Shown here: positions 25,615 to 35,583 of the stretch, piece by piece
Position numbering within the stretch: position 1 is the first letter of the stretch
Layout: each line of letters starts with the position of its first letter
Source of the DNA: Pseudokordiimonas caeni
GTDB lineage: Bacteria; Pseudomonadota; Alphaproteobacteria; Sphingomonadales; Kordiimonadaceae
Assembly: GCF_026719705.1 (NCBI RefSeq)
Contig: NZ_JAPPRR010000001.1
Location: forward strand, 907,255-971,254
Length of the DNA stretch: 64,000 bases
Direction of reading: 5' to 3'
The notes under the pieces: model-generated
Told to the model about the DNA's origin: nothing
What the model saw: only the letters and a program-made list of their open reading frames with translations
Database searches by the model: none
Program-made: the position numbers and the translations under genes

Positions 25615-28600
25615 TTATTCCGCCGCGCTGGCCATCAGAGGAGCGGGTTCACCGCGCCATTTGGCCAGCAGGGCCGTCTTGGCCTGGGCAGCCGCCCGGG
25701 CATTTTCTTCTTTGACCGGGCCGAAGCCGCGGATCATGTCGGGCACACTGGCGATCTCGGTCGCCAGTGCCAGCTTGTCGGCAGTCAGCGAGCCGAGAAG
25801 TTCGGTCAGTGTCGCCTCGTACTCCGCGATCAGCGCCCGTTCCATCTTGCGTTCGGCCGTGTAGCCGACGAGATCGAGGGGCGTGCCGCGCAGACCCTTG
25901 AGTTTGGCGAGAAGGCGGAAGGCCTTGAAAATCCACGGGCCAAACTCGCGCTTCTTCGGACGGCCGGTTGCCACATCGTGGCCCGGCAGCAGCGGCGGTG
26001 CCAGATGCACGGAAAGGCGCATCTTGCCGTCGAACTGCGTATTCAGCTTGTCCATGAATTCAGGGCTCGAATAGAGGCGTGCGACCTCGTATTCGTCTTT
26101 GTAAGCAAGGAGCTTGGCATAATTGAGCGCGACCGCACGGGTGAGTTTCTCATCCTTTCCGCCGGCCTTCGCTTCGGCTGCACGCACCTTTTCGACGAGT
26201 GCATTGTAGCGGTCTGCATAGGCAGCGTTCTGGTAGGCCGTCAGATGCTTCACGCGGCTCGCGATGATCTCGTCCACGGTTTCCGGCAGCTTGGCTTTAT
26301 CAAGCGTCGTGCCTTTCAGGACCTTCAGAACGGCATCGATATCGTGCGCCGCCATACGGCCCCAGAAGAAGGTGCGAAGGTTGCTTTCCACACCCACCTT
26401 GTTGAGGCGGATAGCGCCTTCGATGGCTTCGTAGGTCAGCGGGATCAGGCCCTTCTGCCATGCGTAACCAACAACGAAGGTATTGGTGGCGATGCTGTCA
26501 CCCATCAGGGCAGCGGCAATTTCCTGCGCGGGCACGCGGAAACGCTTGTCCTCTCGGGTCACTTCATCCAGCTGCTTCTGCACCGCTGCCTGCTTGAAAT
26601 CGATGTCCTTGTTGCGGACAAAGTCGGCAATCGGCGTGAGGTGCGAGTTGATGACGGCTGCCGAACGGTCAGCCCGCAGAACGCCGGTTGCATCCTTCGA
26701 TGCCGCCACAATGCTGTCGCAGGCCAGAAGCGTGTGGGTACGGCCCGTCACGATCCGGGGCGAACGCAGCTTGTCGCTGTCTGCCGCGATCCGCACGTGG
26801 CTCAGCACCGCGCCGCCTTTTTGCGCAAGGCCGGTCATATCGAGGACGCTTGAGGCCTTGCCGTCAAGGTGCGCCGCCATGCCGAGGATGGCACCGACGG
26901 TCAACACACCCGTACCACCGATCCCGGTGACGAGGATATTGTAGTCGTCAAACTCGGGGTCGAAGTCCGGCAGTTTGGGCTCGGGCAGGGCAGGCAGGCC
27001 AAGCGTATCAAGCTCGCCAACGCCAGCCTTCGATTTGCGCGGCTTGCCGCCGTGGACGCTGACGAACGAGGGGCAGAAGCCCTTCACGCAGCTATAATCC
27101 TTGTTGCAGCTCGACTGGTTGATCACCCGCTTGCGGCCGAACTCGGTCTCCAGCGGTTCCACCGACACACAGTTCGATTGCACCGAACAATCGCCGCAGC
27201 CTTCGCAGACGGCATCGTTGATGAAGATGCGGCGGTCGGGATCTTCCATCAGGCCGCGCTTGCGGCGGCGGCGTTTTTCGGCCGCACAGGTCTGATCATA
27301 GATGATCGCGGTGACGCCCGGTGTTTCGCGCAGCTCTTCCTGCAGGCGCATCATCATCGAGCGGTCGTGGACCTCGACACCTTCCGGCAGCTTCACTAGC
27401 GCATAATCGCCCGGCTTTTCAGACGCGATAACCACACGGCCGACACGTTCCGACTTCAGCTGGTAGGCGATTTGCGGCACGGTGAGGCCGCCTTCGACTT
27501 CCTGCCCGCCGGTCATGGCGACAGCATCGTTGAAGAGGATCTTGTAGGTGATGTTCACCCCTGCCGCGACGGCCTGACGGATCGCAAGGCTGCCCGAGTG
27601 GTTATAGGTGCCGTCGCCAAGGTTCGCGAAGATGTGCTTTTCCTTGGTGAAGGGCGCCATGCCAACCCACGGAACCCCCTCGCCACCCATGTGGGTGAAG
27701 GTTTCGTTCCGGCGTTCCATATTGATGGCCATGATATGGCAACCGATACCGGCGGTCGCACGGCTGCCTTCCGGCACCTTCGTGGAGCTGTTGTGCGGGC
27801 AGCCCGAACAGAAATAGGGCGTGCGCTTGATTTCCGGCGTATAGCCTTCGGAAGCCCGGCGGCGCTCGGTGAAATAGTCGAGCTTGGCCTCGATATCCTT
27901 GTTCTTGTACAGGCGCGCCATGCGGGCGGCGATGACGTGGGCAATGATGCCGACATCAAGCTCGTTTTCAGGCGGCAGCAGCCAGTTGTCCTTCTCGTCG
28001 TGTTTGCCGACGACGAGCGGACGCACGTCCTCTTTCCAGTTATAGAGCTGCCAGCGCAGCTGGTGCTCGATCATCTCGCGCTTTTCTTCCACGACGAGGA
28101 CTTCTTCAAGTCCTTCGCAGAAGTGGCGGACCCCTTCGGGCTCCAGCGGCCAGGGCATGCCGACCTTGTAGAGCTTCAGGCCGATTTCCTTGGCGACTTC
28201 CTCGTCGATGCCAAGCTCGTAGAGCGCCTGACGCACGTCCTGATAAGACTTGCCCGACGTGATGATACCGAATTTCGGCTTGGGGCTGTCCCAGATCACG
28301 CGGTCGATACCGTTGGCGCGTGCGAAGGCATGGGCAGCGAAGCCCTTGTAGCGTTGCAGTCGGAAATCCTGATCGCGCCATACATCCGGCCAGCGGATAT
28401 TGAGGCCGCCTTCGGGCATTTCAAAATCGGTCGGCAGAATGATCGAGCGGCGTTCGTTCACGAGATCGACGGTGCCCGACGATTCCACGACTTCGGCGTT
28501 CGCCTTGAAGCCGACCCAGGTGCCGGTGTAGCGGCTCATGGCAATGCCAAGGAGGCCATATTCCACGAACTCGGAAATCGAGGCGGGATAGAGTTCCGGC

Positions 28601-29103
28601 ATGAAGGCCGCCATGAAGTTATGGTCAACCTGATGCGGGATCGTGGAGGATTTGGCGCCGTGGTCGTCGCCGCCGATGCACAGCACACCGCCGTGCGGGG
28701 TGGTGCCGGCCGCGTTGCCGTGCTTCACCACGTCCATCGAGCGATCAAGACCCGGACCCTTGCCGTACCAGATGCCGAACACACCGTCATAGACCTTGTG
28801 TTCTTCATGAAGGTCAATCAGCTGGGTGCCCCAGACGGCCGTGGCGCCGAGGTCCTCGTTGATGCCGGGCACGAACTTGATGTTCTCGGGGTCGAGATAT
28901 TTCTCGGCCTTCATCAGCTCCTGGTCATAGCCACCAAGCGGCGAGCCGCGATAACCGGAAATGAAACCTGCCGTGTTGAGCCCTGCTTCTGCATCGCGCC
29001 AGCGTTGAACCAGCGGCAGGCGCACCAGCGCCTGGACACCGTTCATATAGACGCGGCCGTCGCGACGGACATATTTGTCGGCAAGGGTTACCTTGTCAGT
29101 CAT
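25615..29103 (-). CDS. Fused indolepyruvate/2-oxoacid:ferredoxin oxidoreductase
   Basis: This 1162-residue fusion oxidatively decarboxylates a 2-oxoacid to its acyl-CoA with ferredoxin as acceptor. The order is a TPP-pyrimidine domain (SGYRGSPLGGYDQELMK), a TPP-binding domain (GDGTYNHSGS, then NDAVAMTGGQ), a cysteine-rich segment around residues 640-700 for Fe-S clusters (CEGCGDCSVQSNC and CNKDYSCVKGFC), a gamma-type domain (GIGGTGVLTVGAI) and a long helical C-terminal region. ATG 29103 follows GGGAGA. Enzymes of this fused form are annotated as indolepyruvate oxidoreductases. Operon linkage with leucine dehydrogenase suggests branched-chain oxoacids here. Confidence 0.92.
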   Translation of the reverse strand: MTDKVTLADKYVRRDGRVYMNGVQALVRLPLVQRWRDAEAGLNTAGFISGYRGSPLGGYDQELMKAEKYLDPENIKFVPGINEDLGATAVWGTQLIDLHEEHKVYDGVFGIWYGKGPGLDRSMDVVKHGNAAGTTPHGGVLCIGGDDHGAKSSTIPHQVDHNFMAAFMPELYPASISEFVEYGLLGIAMSRYTGTWVGFKANAEVVESSGTVDLVNERRSIILPTDFEMPEGGLNIRWPDVWRDQDFRLQRYKGFAAHAFARANGIDRVIWDSPKPKFGIITSGKSYQDVRQALYELGIDEEVAKEIGLKLYKVGMPWPLEPEGVRHFCEGLEEVLVVEEKREMIEHQLRWQLYNWKEDVRPLVVGKHDEKDNWLLPPENELDVGIIAHVIAARMARLYKNKDIEAKLDYFTERRRASEGYTPEIKRTPYFCSGCPHNSSTKVPEGSRATAGIGCHIMAINMERRNETFTHMGGEGVPWVGMAPFTKEKHIFANLGDGTYNHSGSLAIRQAVAAGVNITYKILFNDAVAMTGGQEVEGGLTVPQIAYQLKSERVGRVVIASEKPGDYALVKLPEGVEVHDRSMMMRLQEELRETPGVTAIIYDQTCAAEKRRRRKRGLMEDPDRRIFINDAVCEGCGDCSVQSNCVSVEPLETEFGRKRVINQSSCNKDYSCVKGFCPSFVSVHGGKPRKSKAGVGELDTLGLPALPEPKLPDFDPEFDDYNILVTGIGGTGVLTVGAILGMAAHLDGKASSVLDMTGLAQKGGAVLSHVRIAADSDKLRSPRIVTGRTHTLLACDSIVAASKDATGVLRADRSAAVINSHLTPIADFVRNKDIDFKQAAVQKQLDEVTREDKRFRVPAQEIAAALMGDSIATNTFVVGYAWQKGLIPLTYEAIEGAIRLNKVGVESNLRTFFWGRMAAHDIDAVLKVLKGTTLDKAKLPETVDEIIASRVKHLTAYQNAAYADRYNALVEKVRAAEAKAGGKDEKLTRAVALNYAKLLAYKDEYEVARLYSSPEFMDKLNTQFDGKMRLSVHLAPPLLPGHDVATGRPKKREFGPWIFKAFRLLAKLKGLRGTPLDLVGYTAERKMERALIAEYEATLTELLGSLTADKLALATEIASVPDMIRGFGPVKEENARAAAQAKTALLAKWRGEPAPLMASAAE

Positions 29104-29285
29104 TGTAGTCTCCCGCCCCACTCCCTGGAAAAGGGAGGTATCAAGTTGCCAGAGTATGCCACTCAGTTGAGGAAATGAGCTTTCGAAGATTCGCTATTTT
29201 CGCAATGTTCGGGAAGCGAAACGCGGCCGGATTGAAATAAGCTTGTCCGGGGGCCGTATATTGTAACTTACTGCAGCGCAATAAA

Positions 29286-29311
29286 AAAGAGGCGGAGAAT
29301 CCCGCCTCTTT
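29286..29311 (-). terminator. Rho-independent terminator after mscL
   Basis: A perfect 10-bp stem (AAAGAGGCGG with CCGCCTCTTT, 6-base loop) is followed on the minus strand by a run of T (TTTTTTAT). It lies 24 bases beyond the mscL stop and separates it from the oxidoreductase operon. The remaining gap up to 29103 shows no further feature I can support. Confidence 0.85.
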
Positions 29312-29334
29312 CCTCATCGTTTGTTGAATTTAAC

Positions 29335-29769
29335 TTACTTGGCCTGCGCTTTCAGAAGGTCGCGGATCTCGGTCAGCAGCACTTCCTCGGCGGGCGGGGC
29401 GGGCGGTTCGGCCGGCGCAGCGGGGGCTTCCGCCTCCTTGCGCTTGGCGGCATTCACGGCTTTGACCAGCATGAAGACCGCGAAGGCGACGATTACGAAC
29501 TCGATCGCCACATTGATGAACTGGCCATAGGCAATCACCGGCACGCCAGCCGCCTTCACTTCTGCGAGAGGGGCACCAGCCTGCGTTTCGCCAAGGGCGA
29601 CATAGAGATTGGAGAAATCGAGCTTCCCGAGCATGGGACTGATGGCGGGCATGATGATGTCGTTGACGAGCGACGACACGATCTTGCCGAAGGCGGCACC
29701 AATGATGATACCGACGGCGAGGTCGATGACATTGCCCTTCACGGCAAAGTCGCGGAATTCCTTGAGCAT
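29335..29769 (-). CDS. mscL: Large-conductance mechanosensitive channel
   Basis: This 144-residue inner-membrane channel opens on hypo-osmotic shock. It has the conserved N-terminal helix and TM1 ([24 protein letters not shown]), a periplasmic loop, TM2 ([20 protein letters not shown]) and a cytoplasmic C-terminal helix after an Ala/Pro-rich linker. The RBS AAGGGGAGA precedes the ATG. It has its own terminator and sits between two catabolic operons with no evident functional link. Confidence 0.96.
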   Translation of the reverse strand: MLKEFRDFAVKGNVIDLAVGIIIGAAFGKIVSSLVNDIIMPAISPMLGKLDFSNLYVALGETQAGAPLAEVKAAGVPVIAYGQFINVAIEFVIVAFAVFMLVKAVNAAKRKEAEAPAAPAEPPAPPAEEVLLTEIRDLLKAQAK

Positions 29770-29796
29770 GAAATCAGTCTCCCCTTAAAGAATGAA

Positions 29797-29812
29797 CGGT
29801 GCCGAAGCACCG
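29797..29812 (-). terminator. UUCG-tetraloop hairpin ending the leucine operon
   Basis: On the minus strand CGGTGC-TTCG-GCACCG gives a 6-bp stem closed by the very stable C(UUCG)G loop, followed by TTCATTCTTT. It lies about 40 bases past the isovaleryl-CoA dehydrogenase stop and just before mscL. Confidence 0.5.
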
Positions 29813-29851
29813 CCCAGAGTAACACTGAATTTCATGATCCGGAAAAGCGTT

Positions 29852-31018
29852 TCATGCGGTCTCGGTGAAAAGCTCACGGCCGATCAGCATGCGGCGGATC
29901 TCGCTGGTGCCAGCACCGATTTCGTAAAGCTTGGCGTCGCGCCACAGGCGGCCGGTCGGATATTCATTGATATAGCCGTTGCCGCCAAGCGCCTGGATCG
30001 CTTCGCCGGCCATCCATGTGGCTTTTTCGGCGGAATAGAGGATGCAGCCAGCGGCATCTTTCCGGGTGGTTTCGCGGCGGTCGCAGGCGGCGGCGACGGC
30101 GTAGACATAGGCGCGGCAAGCGCCCCAGGTGGCATACATGTCGGCCAGCTTGCCCTGCATCAGCTGGAAAGTGCCGATGGGCTGGCCGAACTGCTCGCGC
30201 TCGTGCACATAAGGGATCACGGTATCGAGGCAGGCCCGCATGATGCCCAAGGGGCCGCCCGAAAGCACGACGCGCTCGTAATCCAGCCCGGACATCAGCA
30301 CGCGGGCACCACGGCCTTCCTCACCCATCACGTTCTCGAACGGCACGAGGCAATCTTCGAACACCAGTTCGCAGGTGTTGGAGCCGCGCATGCCGAGCTT
30401 GTCGAGCTTCTGGGCGGTCGAAAAGCCCTTCATGCCTTTTTCAACGAGGAAGGCGGTGACGCCCCGCGCACCCGCGTCCATATCGGTTTTCGCATAAACC
30501 ACCAGAACGTCGGCATCCGGGCCGTTGGTGATCCACATCTTGTTGCCATTGAGGAGATAGCCGTCGTTCCGTTTGTCGGCACGAAGGCGCATCGAAATGA
30601 CATCCGACCCGGCGCCGGGCTCGGACATGGCCAGTGCGCCCACATGTTCGCCCGAAATCAGTTTCGGCAGATATTTGGCGCGCTGCTCGTCGTTGGCGTT
30701 CCGGACGATCTGGTTCACGCAGAGGTTCGAGTGGGCGCCGTAAGAAAGCCCGATAGCGCCAGACGCGCGGCTGATTTCTTCCATGGCGATCACATGGGCG
30801 AGATACCCCATGTTGGCGCCGCCGAATTCCTCAGGCGCGGTGAGCCCGAGCACTCCAAGCTCGCCGAGCTTGGCCCAGAGATCCGCCGGGAAGGCGTTGT
30901 TATGATCGATTTCGGCCGCGCGCGGGGCGATCTCGTCTGCGGCGAAGCGCGCGACCGTGTCGCGCAGCATATCGATTTCTTCCGAATGGTCGAACTGCAG
31001 GTGGGGGAACTCGAACAT
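29852..31018 (-). CDS. liuA: Isovaleryl-CoA dehydrogenase
   Basis: This 388-residue acyl-CoA dehydrogenase oxidises isovaleryl-CoA to 3-methylcrotonyl-CoA with FAD, passing electrons to ETF. The FAD and substrate segments ([15 protein letters not shown]) are intact. The catalytic base Glu248 (GLDYERVVL) lies at the isovaleryl-type position within the GGPLG context, distinguishing it from short- and medium-chain enzymes, whose base is later. It is the last gene of the liu-type operon, 32 bases after the carboxylase alpha subunit. Confidence 0.94.
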   Translation of the reverse strand: MFEFPHLQFDHSEEIDMLRDTVARFAADEIAPRAAEIDHNNAFPADLWAKLGELGVLGLTAPEEFGGANMGYLAHVIAMEEISRASGAIGLSYGAHSNLCVNQIVRNANDEQRAKYLPKLISGEHVGALAMSEPGAGSDVISMRLRADKRNDGYLLNGNKMWITNGPDADVLVVYAKTDMDAGARGVTAFLVEKGMKGFSTAQKLDKLGMRGSNTCELVFEDCLVPFENVMGEEGRGARVLMSGLDYERVVLSGGPLGIMRACLDTVIPYVHEREQFGQPIGTFQLMQGKLADMYATWGACRAYVYAVAAACDRRETTRKDAAGCILYSAEKATWMAGEAIQALGGNGYINEYPTGRLWRDAKLYEIGAGTSEIRRMLIGRELFTETA

Positions 31019-31050
31019 GGCTGGACTTCCTTGTTTTCTAAGGCTTGTTT

Positions 31051-33051
31051 TCAGGCTTCTTCGATAGTGAGGAGGAGGGCGCCGTCGGCCACCTGCTCGC
31101 CTGCGCGGGCAGCGAGGCCCTTCACGGTGCCGGCACGCGGGGCTGTCAGCGTCTGCTCCATCTTCATGGCTTCAAGGATGAGGAGCGGCTGGCCTTTCTC
31201 GACCACATCACCTTCCTTCACCTTTACTTCGAGCACCTTGCCGGGCATCGGGGTGACGATGGTGCCGGGGCCGTCCGCATCGTCATCATGAGCGCCGGCG
31301 CGGGCATGGCGTTTCAGGTGCCTCGTTGCGCGCGCGGTGACAATATGAACGTCGTCGTCGCCGGTGAGCGCGTGGAAATGCTCGGTCATCCCGTCGATCA
31401 TGGCGCTGATGGCGGCACCGTCAGCGGCCAGCAATGAAACGGTTACGACTGTATCGCCGACCTCAACCCGGTAGGGCAGGCCACGACCAGTGACGGTCAC
31501 TTTCACCGGCTCGCCTTCTTCTGCATCGAACAGGAAATTCTCGGCGGCGGGCAGGTTGACCTTGAAATTGTCGCGCACATCCCATGGGTCATGGGCTGTT
31601 GTGTGCGGGCGGTGGGCGATGATGGCGAGCGTTGCCAGCACATGATCCATCGCTGTCACGGTTTTCGCCGGAATGAGGGCCGCTTCATGCTCGGCAATGA
31701 AACCTGTGTGCACATCGCCCGAACGGAACACGGGATGGTCAAGCGCGCGGATCAGGAAATCACGGTTGGTGACGAGGGGCGCCACCGGCGTTTCTTCCAT
31801 CAGGGCAATCAGCCGGTCGATGGCTGTAGCGCGGTCGGGACCGTAGGCGATCATCTTGGCGACCATCGGGTCATAATGGATCGTGACAGCGTCGCCGGCG
31901 CGCACGCCAGCGTCGATGCGGCAGCCGGGGCCGAGGGGGCGCATGGGATCGAAAAGGTCGATCGGGCCGGTCGCCGGCAGGAAGCCCTTGTCCGGGTCCT
32001 CGGCATAGAGGCGCACCTCGACCGCATGGCCTTTGACGGTCGCGTCGATTTCATCCTGCGTGCGGGGCAGGGCTTCGCCCTCGGCGACCTTTAGCTGCCA
32101 CGCGACAAGGTCTTCACCCGTGATCGCTTCCGTCACCGGATGCTCCACCTGCAGGCGGGTGTTCATTTCCATGAAATAGAAGGGCGCTCCGTCGATCCCG
32201 TTTGCGACATCGACGATGAATTCCACCGTACCCGCACCGCGGTAACCGATAGCCTTGGCTGCACGCACGGCGGCATCACCCATGGCCCGGCGCATTTCGG
32301 CGCTGATGCCGGGGGCCGGGGCTTCCTCCACCACCTTCTGGTGGCGGCGCTGCAGCGAACAATCACGCTCGAACAGATGCACCGCATTGCCGTGGGTATC
32401 GGCAAAGACCTGCACCTCGATATGGCGCGGACGTTCGATCAGCTTCTCGATCAGCAGTGTGCCGTCGCCGAAGGAGTTTTCGCCTTCACGTTTTGCTGCG
32501 GCGACGGCTGCAGCAATTTCGCTCTCGCCGTAAACCTTGCGCATGCCCTTGCCGCCACCGCCGGCCACGGCCTTCAGAAGCACAGGGTATCCCACACGAG
32601 CGGCCTCGCGGGTGAGGGTTTCAAGGCTCTGGTCACCGCCGTGATAGCCCGGCACGACCGGTACTTTGGCTTCTTCCATCAGGGCTTTGGCCGCCCCTTT
32701 GAGTGCCATGGCGCGCATGGCGTCTGCCGTCGGCCCCACAAAGATGATCCCGGCGGCTTCGCAGGCCTCGGCAAAACCGGGGTTTTCGGAAAGGAAGCCG
32801 TAGCCCGGATGGATGGCATCGGCGCCTGTGCGCTTGGCAGCGTCCAGAAGCTTCGTGCCGACCAGATAGCTTTCACCGGCACTTGCCGGGCCGATATGGA
32901 CGGCTTCGTCAGCGGCTTCCACATGCCATGCCTTGGCGTCAGCGTCGGAATAGACCGCAACGGTGCGGATACCCAGTGCTTTGGCGGTGCGCATCACACG
33001 GACGGCGATCTCGCCCCGATTGGCGATCAGGAGCTTTCTGATCTTGCGCAT
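31051..33051 (-). CDS. liuD: 3-methylcrotonyl-CoA carboxylase, biotin-carrying alpha subunit
   Basis: This 666-residue protein combines an ATP-grasp biotin carboxylase (residues about 1-450, with [10 protein letters not shown]), a middle domain and a C-terminal biotinyl domain with Lys630 in EAMKMEQ. It carboxylates biotin with bicarbonate and ATP, and the beta subunit moves the carboxyl to 3-methylcrotonyl-CoA. Its start overlaps the preceding hydratase stop by one base (TGATG). Its position between liuC and liuA types identifies it as MCC rather than propionyl- or geranyl-CoA carboxylase. Confidence 0.94.
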   Translation of the reverse strand: MRKIRKLLIANRGEIAVRVMRTAKALGIRTVAVYSDADAKAWHVEAADEAVHIGPASAGESYLVGTKLLDAAKRTGADAIHPGYGFLSENPGFAEACEAAGIIFVGPTADAMRAMALKGAAKALMEEAKVPVVPGYHGGDQSLETLTREAARVGYPVLLKAVAGGGGKGMRKVYGESEIAAAVAAAKREGENSFGDGTLLIEKLIERPRHIEVQVFADTHGNAVHLFERDCSLQRRHQKVVEEAPAPGISAEMRRAMGDAAVRAAKAIGYRGAGTVEFIVDVANGIDGAPFYFMEMNTRLQVEHPVTEAITGEDLVAWQLKVAEGEALPRTQDEIDATVKGHAVEVRLYAEDPDKGFLPATGPIDLFDPMRPLGPGCRIDAGVRAGDAVTIHYDPMVAKMIAYGPDRATAIDRLIALMEETPVAPLVTNRDFLIRALDHPVFRSGDVHTGFIAEHEAALIPAKTVTAMDHVLATLAIIAHRPHTTAHDPWDVRDNFKVNLPAAENFLFDAEEGEPVKVTVTGRGLPYRVEVGDTVVTVSLLAADGAAISAMIDGMTEHFHALTGDDDVHIVTARATRHLKRHARAGAHDDDADGPGTIVTPMPGKVLEVKVKEGDVVEKGQPLLILEAMKMEQTLTAPRAGTVKGLAARAGEQVADGALLLTIEEA

Positions 33052-33836
33052 CAGGCGTCTCCCTTCCAGCTTGGGCTGCGCTTTTCAAGGAAGGCGGCGA
33101 GGCCTTCCTTGCCTTCGTCACTGGCGCGGCGATAGGCGATCCGTTCGGCAGTTTCCTCGCGGAGTTCGTCGTTGATTTCTTTGGAGGCCACGAAGCTGAC
33201 AAGCGCCTTGGCGTCTGCCATCGCGCCGGGTGCGGCATCAAGGCAGTGGCTGACCCATGCTTCAACGGCTTTCTGCGCGGCTTCCATGTCTGCTGCCACT
33301 TCATGCACAAGGCCAATCCGTTGGGCGAGGGCAGCATCGAACCGCTCACCGCTCGTGAACAGCCGCCGGGCCTGCCGCGCACCGATGGCGGCCACCACGA
33401 AGGGGGAGATGGTGGCGGGCGTCAGGCCAAGCTTCACTTCTGAAAAGGCAAAGCGGGTGCCTTCAACGGCAACCACGAAATCGGCGCAGGAAAGCAGACC
33501 CGTACCGCCACCCATTACGGCGCCGTGCGCGATGGCGGCAACGGGTTTCGGGCATTCATACAGGGTATCGAGCATTTCGGAGAGGCGCATGGCATCGTCC
33601 AGATTCTGCTCGTAGTCATAATTGGCTGCCGCCTGCATCCAGTTGAGGTCAGCACCTGCCGAGAAGCTTTTGCCGCTGCCAGCCAGGACAATGGCCCGCA
33701 CATCGGCCCGTTTGCCAAGGTCGGCAAAGGCATGGGTGAGGGCCGCGATCAGCTCGGCATTGAAGGCGTTATGCACATCGGGCCGGTTAAGCGTGACTGT
33801 GGCAACGCCGTTTTCAAGGAGATCGATATCAAGCAT
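33051..33836 (-). CDS. liuC: Methylglutaconyl-CoA hydratase (enoyl-CoA hydratase family)
   Basis: This 261-residue crotonase-fold enzyme hydrates 3-methylglutaconyl-CoA to HMG-CoA. The oxyanion-hole regions are GSGKSFSAGADLNWM and AHGAVMGGGTGLLSCADF. ADLNWM is a hallmark of the methylglutaconyl-CoA hydratase subgroup. It lies between the two carboxylase subunits, 11 bases from the beta subunit stop, as in other liu operons. Confidence 0.92.
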   Translation of the reverse strand: MLDIDLLENGVATVTLNRPDVHNAFNAELIAALTHAFADLGKRADVRAIVLAGSGKSFSAGADLNWMQAAANYDYEQNLDDAMRLSEMLDTLYECPKPVAAIAHGAVMGGGTGLLSCADFVVAVEGTRFAFSEVKLGLTPATISPFVVAAIGARQARRLFTSGERFDAALAQRIGLVHEVAADMEAAQKAVEAWVSHCLDAAPGAMADAKALVSFVASKEINDELREETAERIAYRRASDEGKEGLAAFLEKRSPSWKGDA

Positions 33837-33847
33837 TCTGTCGTCTC

Positions 33848-35455
33848 CTACATGCGGAACACGCCGAAGCGTGTGTCTTCGATGGGGGCATTGAGGGCAG
33901 CCGAAAGGCCAAGCGCCAGCACACGGCGCGTGTCAGCCGGGTCGATGACGCCGTCGTCCCAGAGGCGGGCGCTGGCGTAATAGGGATGGCCCTGGGCTTC
34001 ATATTGCTCGCGGATCGGGGCCTTGAAGGCCTCTTCCTCGTCCGGGCTCCAGCTGCCGCCCTTGGCTTCGATCCCGTCGCGCTTGACAGTGGCCAGTACG
34101 CCCGCCGCCTGTTCGCCGCCCATCACCGAGATGCGGGCATTGGGCCACATCCACATGAAGCGGGGCTGGTAGGCCCGGCCGCACATGCCATAGTTGCCGG
34201 CACCGAAACTGCCGCCGATGATGACGGTAAATTTGGGGACATTGGCCGACGCCACGGCGGTTACCATCTTGGCGCCGTCGCTGGCGATACCACCGTTTTC
34301 ATATTTGCGGCCGACCATGAAGCCGGTGATATTCTGCAGGAATACGAGCGGGATCTTGCGTTGGCAGCAAAGCTCCACAAAATGGGCGCCCTTGAGCGCA
34401 CTTTCCGAGAAGAGCACGCCATTGTTGGCGACGATGCCGACCGGCATGCCATGGATGTGCGCGAAGCCGGTAACGAGCGTTTCACCGTAAAGCTTCTTGA
34501 ATTCATCGAAATGGCTGCCGTCCACGATCCGGGCGATCACTTCGCGCACGTCATAGGGCTGACGCACGTCCTTGGGGATCACGCCGTGCAGGGTGGCGGG
34601 GTCATAAAGTGGATCAACCGGTGCCCTGGTGACAACCGGCATTTCCTTGCGGCGGTTCAGGTTACCAACAATATGGCGGGCAAGGCCGAGCGCATGGGTG
34701 TCGTCCTTCGCCAGATGGTCGGCCACACCCGAGACACGGGCGTGCACATCACCGCCGCCGAGGTCTTCCGCCGACACCACCTCGCCGGTCGCAGCCTTCA
34801 CAAGCGGCGGACCGCCAAGGAAAATGGTGCCCTGGTTCTGGACGATGATGCTTTCATCCGCCATTGCGGGCACATAGGCACCGCCTGCGGTGCAGGAGCC
34901 CATAACGACGGCGATCTGCGGGATGCCGGCAGCCGACATGCGCGCCTGATTATAGAAGATGCGACCGAAATGATCGCGGTCGGGGAAAACGTCATCCTGA
35001 TTGGGCAGGTTGGCACCGCCGCTGTCGACGAGATAGACGCAGGGAAGCTTGTTTTCTGCAGCAATTTCCTGCGCGCGCAGGTGCTTCTTCACCGTGATCG
35101 GATAATAGGTGCCACCCTTGACGGTTGCATCGTTGCACACGACTACACATTCACGGCCCGCAATACGGCCAATGCCGGTGATGACGCCGGCAGCGGGGAT
35201 TTCCTCGCCGTACATATTGTGCGCAGCAAGAGCGGACAACTCAAGGAAGGGTGAGCCGGGATCAAGGAGCGTCTGCACCCGTTCGCGCGGCAAAAGCTTG
35301 CCACGGGCCACATGCTTGGCGCGCGCCGCTTCGCTGCCGCCCTCGGCAATCCTGGCGGACAGGGCTTTCAGGTCGTCAACCAGTGCGCCCATATGGGCCG
35401 CGTTGGCCTTGAAGGCGTCGGAGGCGGGGTCGAGGGTGGATTTCAGCTGGCTCAT
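33848..35455 (-). CDS. liuB: 3-methylcrotonyl-CoA carboxylase, beta subunit
   Basis: This 535-residue carboxyltransferase subunit has two crotonase-like halves. The acyl-CoA half includes [19 protein letters not shown] and [13 protein letters not shown], and the carboxybiotin half includes [11 protein letters not shown] and [16 protein letters not shown]. It is the promoter-proximal gene of the operon liuB-liuC-liuD-liuA and is transcribed divergently from a LysR regulator 126 bases away. HMG-CoA lyase, the last pathway enzyme, is not in this window. Confidence 0.95.
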   Translation of the reverse strand: MSQLKSTLDPASDAFKANAAHMGALVDDLKALSARIAEGGSEAARAKHVARGKLLPRERVQTLLDPGSPFLELSALAAHNMYGEEIPAAGVITGIGRIAGRECVVVCNDATVKGGTYYPITVKKHLRAQEIAAENKLPCVYLVDSGGANLPNQDDVFPDRDHFGRIFYNQARMSAAGIPQIAVVMGSCTAGGAYVPAMADESIIVQNQGTIFLGGPPLVKAATGEVVSAEDLGGGDVHARVSGVADHLAKDDTHALGLARHIVGNLNRRKEMPVVTRAPVDPLYDPATLHGVIPKDVRQPYDVREVIARIVDGSHFDEFKKLYGETLVTGFAHIHGMPVGIVANNGVLFSESALKGAHFVELCCQRKIPLVFLQNITGFMVGRKYENGGIASDGAKMVTAVASANVPKFTVIIGGSFGAGNYGMCGRAYQPRFMWMWPNARISVMGGEQAAGVLATVKRDGIEAKGGSWSPDEEEAFKAPIREQYEAQGHPYYASARLWDDGVIDPADTRRVLALGLSAALNAPIEDTRFGVFRM

Positions 35456-35568
35456 CGAGCGGGTCTCCCAAGGTCAGGCCCGTATTTTTGCTGCGGCTTG
35501 GCAGGCTTGTGGCTGGCATCCTATCCGCGGCTCTGGTATTGGTACAGTTGAAAGCAAATATGGTTACG

Positions 35569-35583
35569 ATAGATAGCATCTAT
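35569..35583. promoter_or_regulatory. Candidate LysR-type box overlapping the lysR start codon
   Basis: ATAGAT-agc-ATCTAT is a perfect inverted repeat that contains the T-N11-A core of LysR boxes (35570-35582). It overlaps the start codon of the LysR gene and lies 114 bases upstream of liuB. Binding there would control both divergent units, with autorepression. Confidence 0.45.

Noticed and set aside
27472-29178. A 568-codon plus-strand frame
   Set aside because: It runs antisense to the fused ferredoxin oxidoreductase, which has complete TPP and Fe-S motifs. No domain is recognisable in the plus frame.
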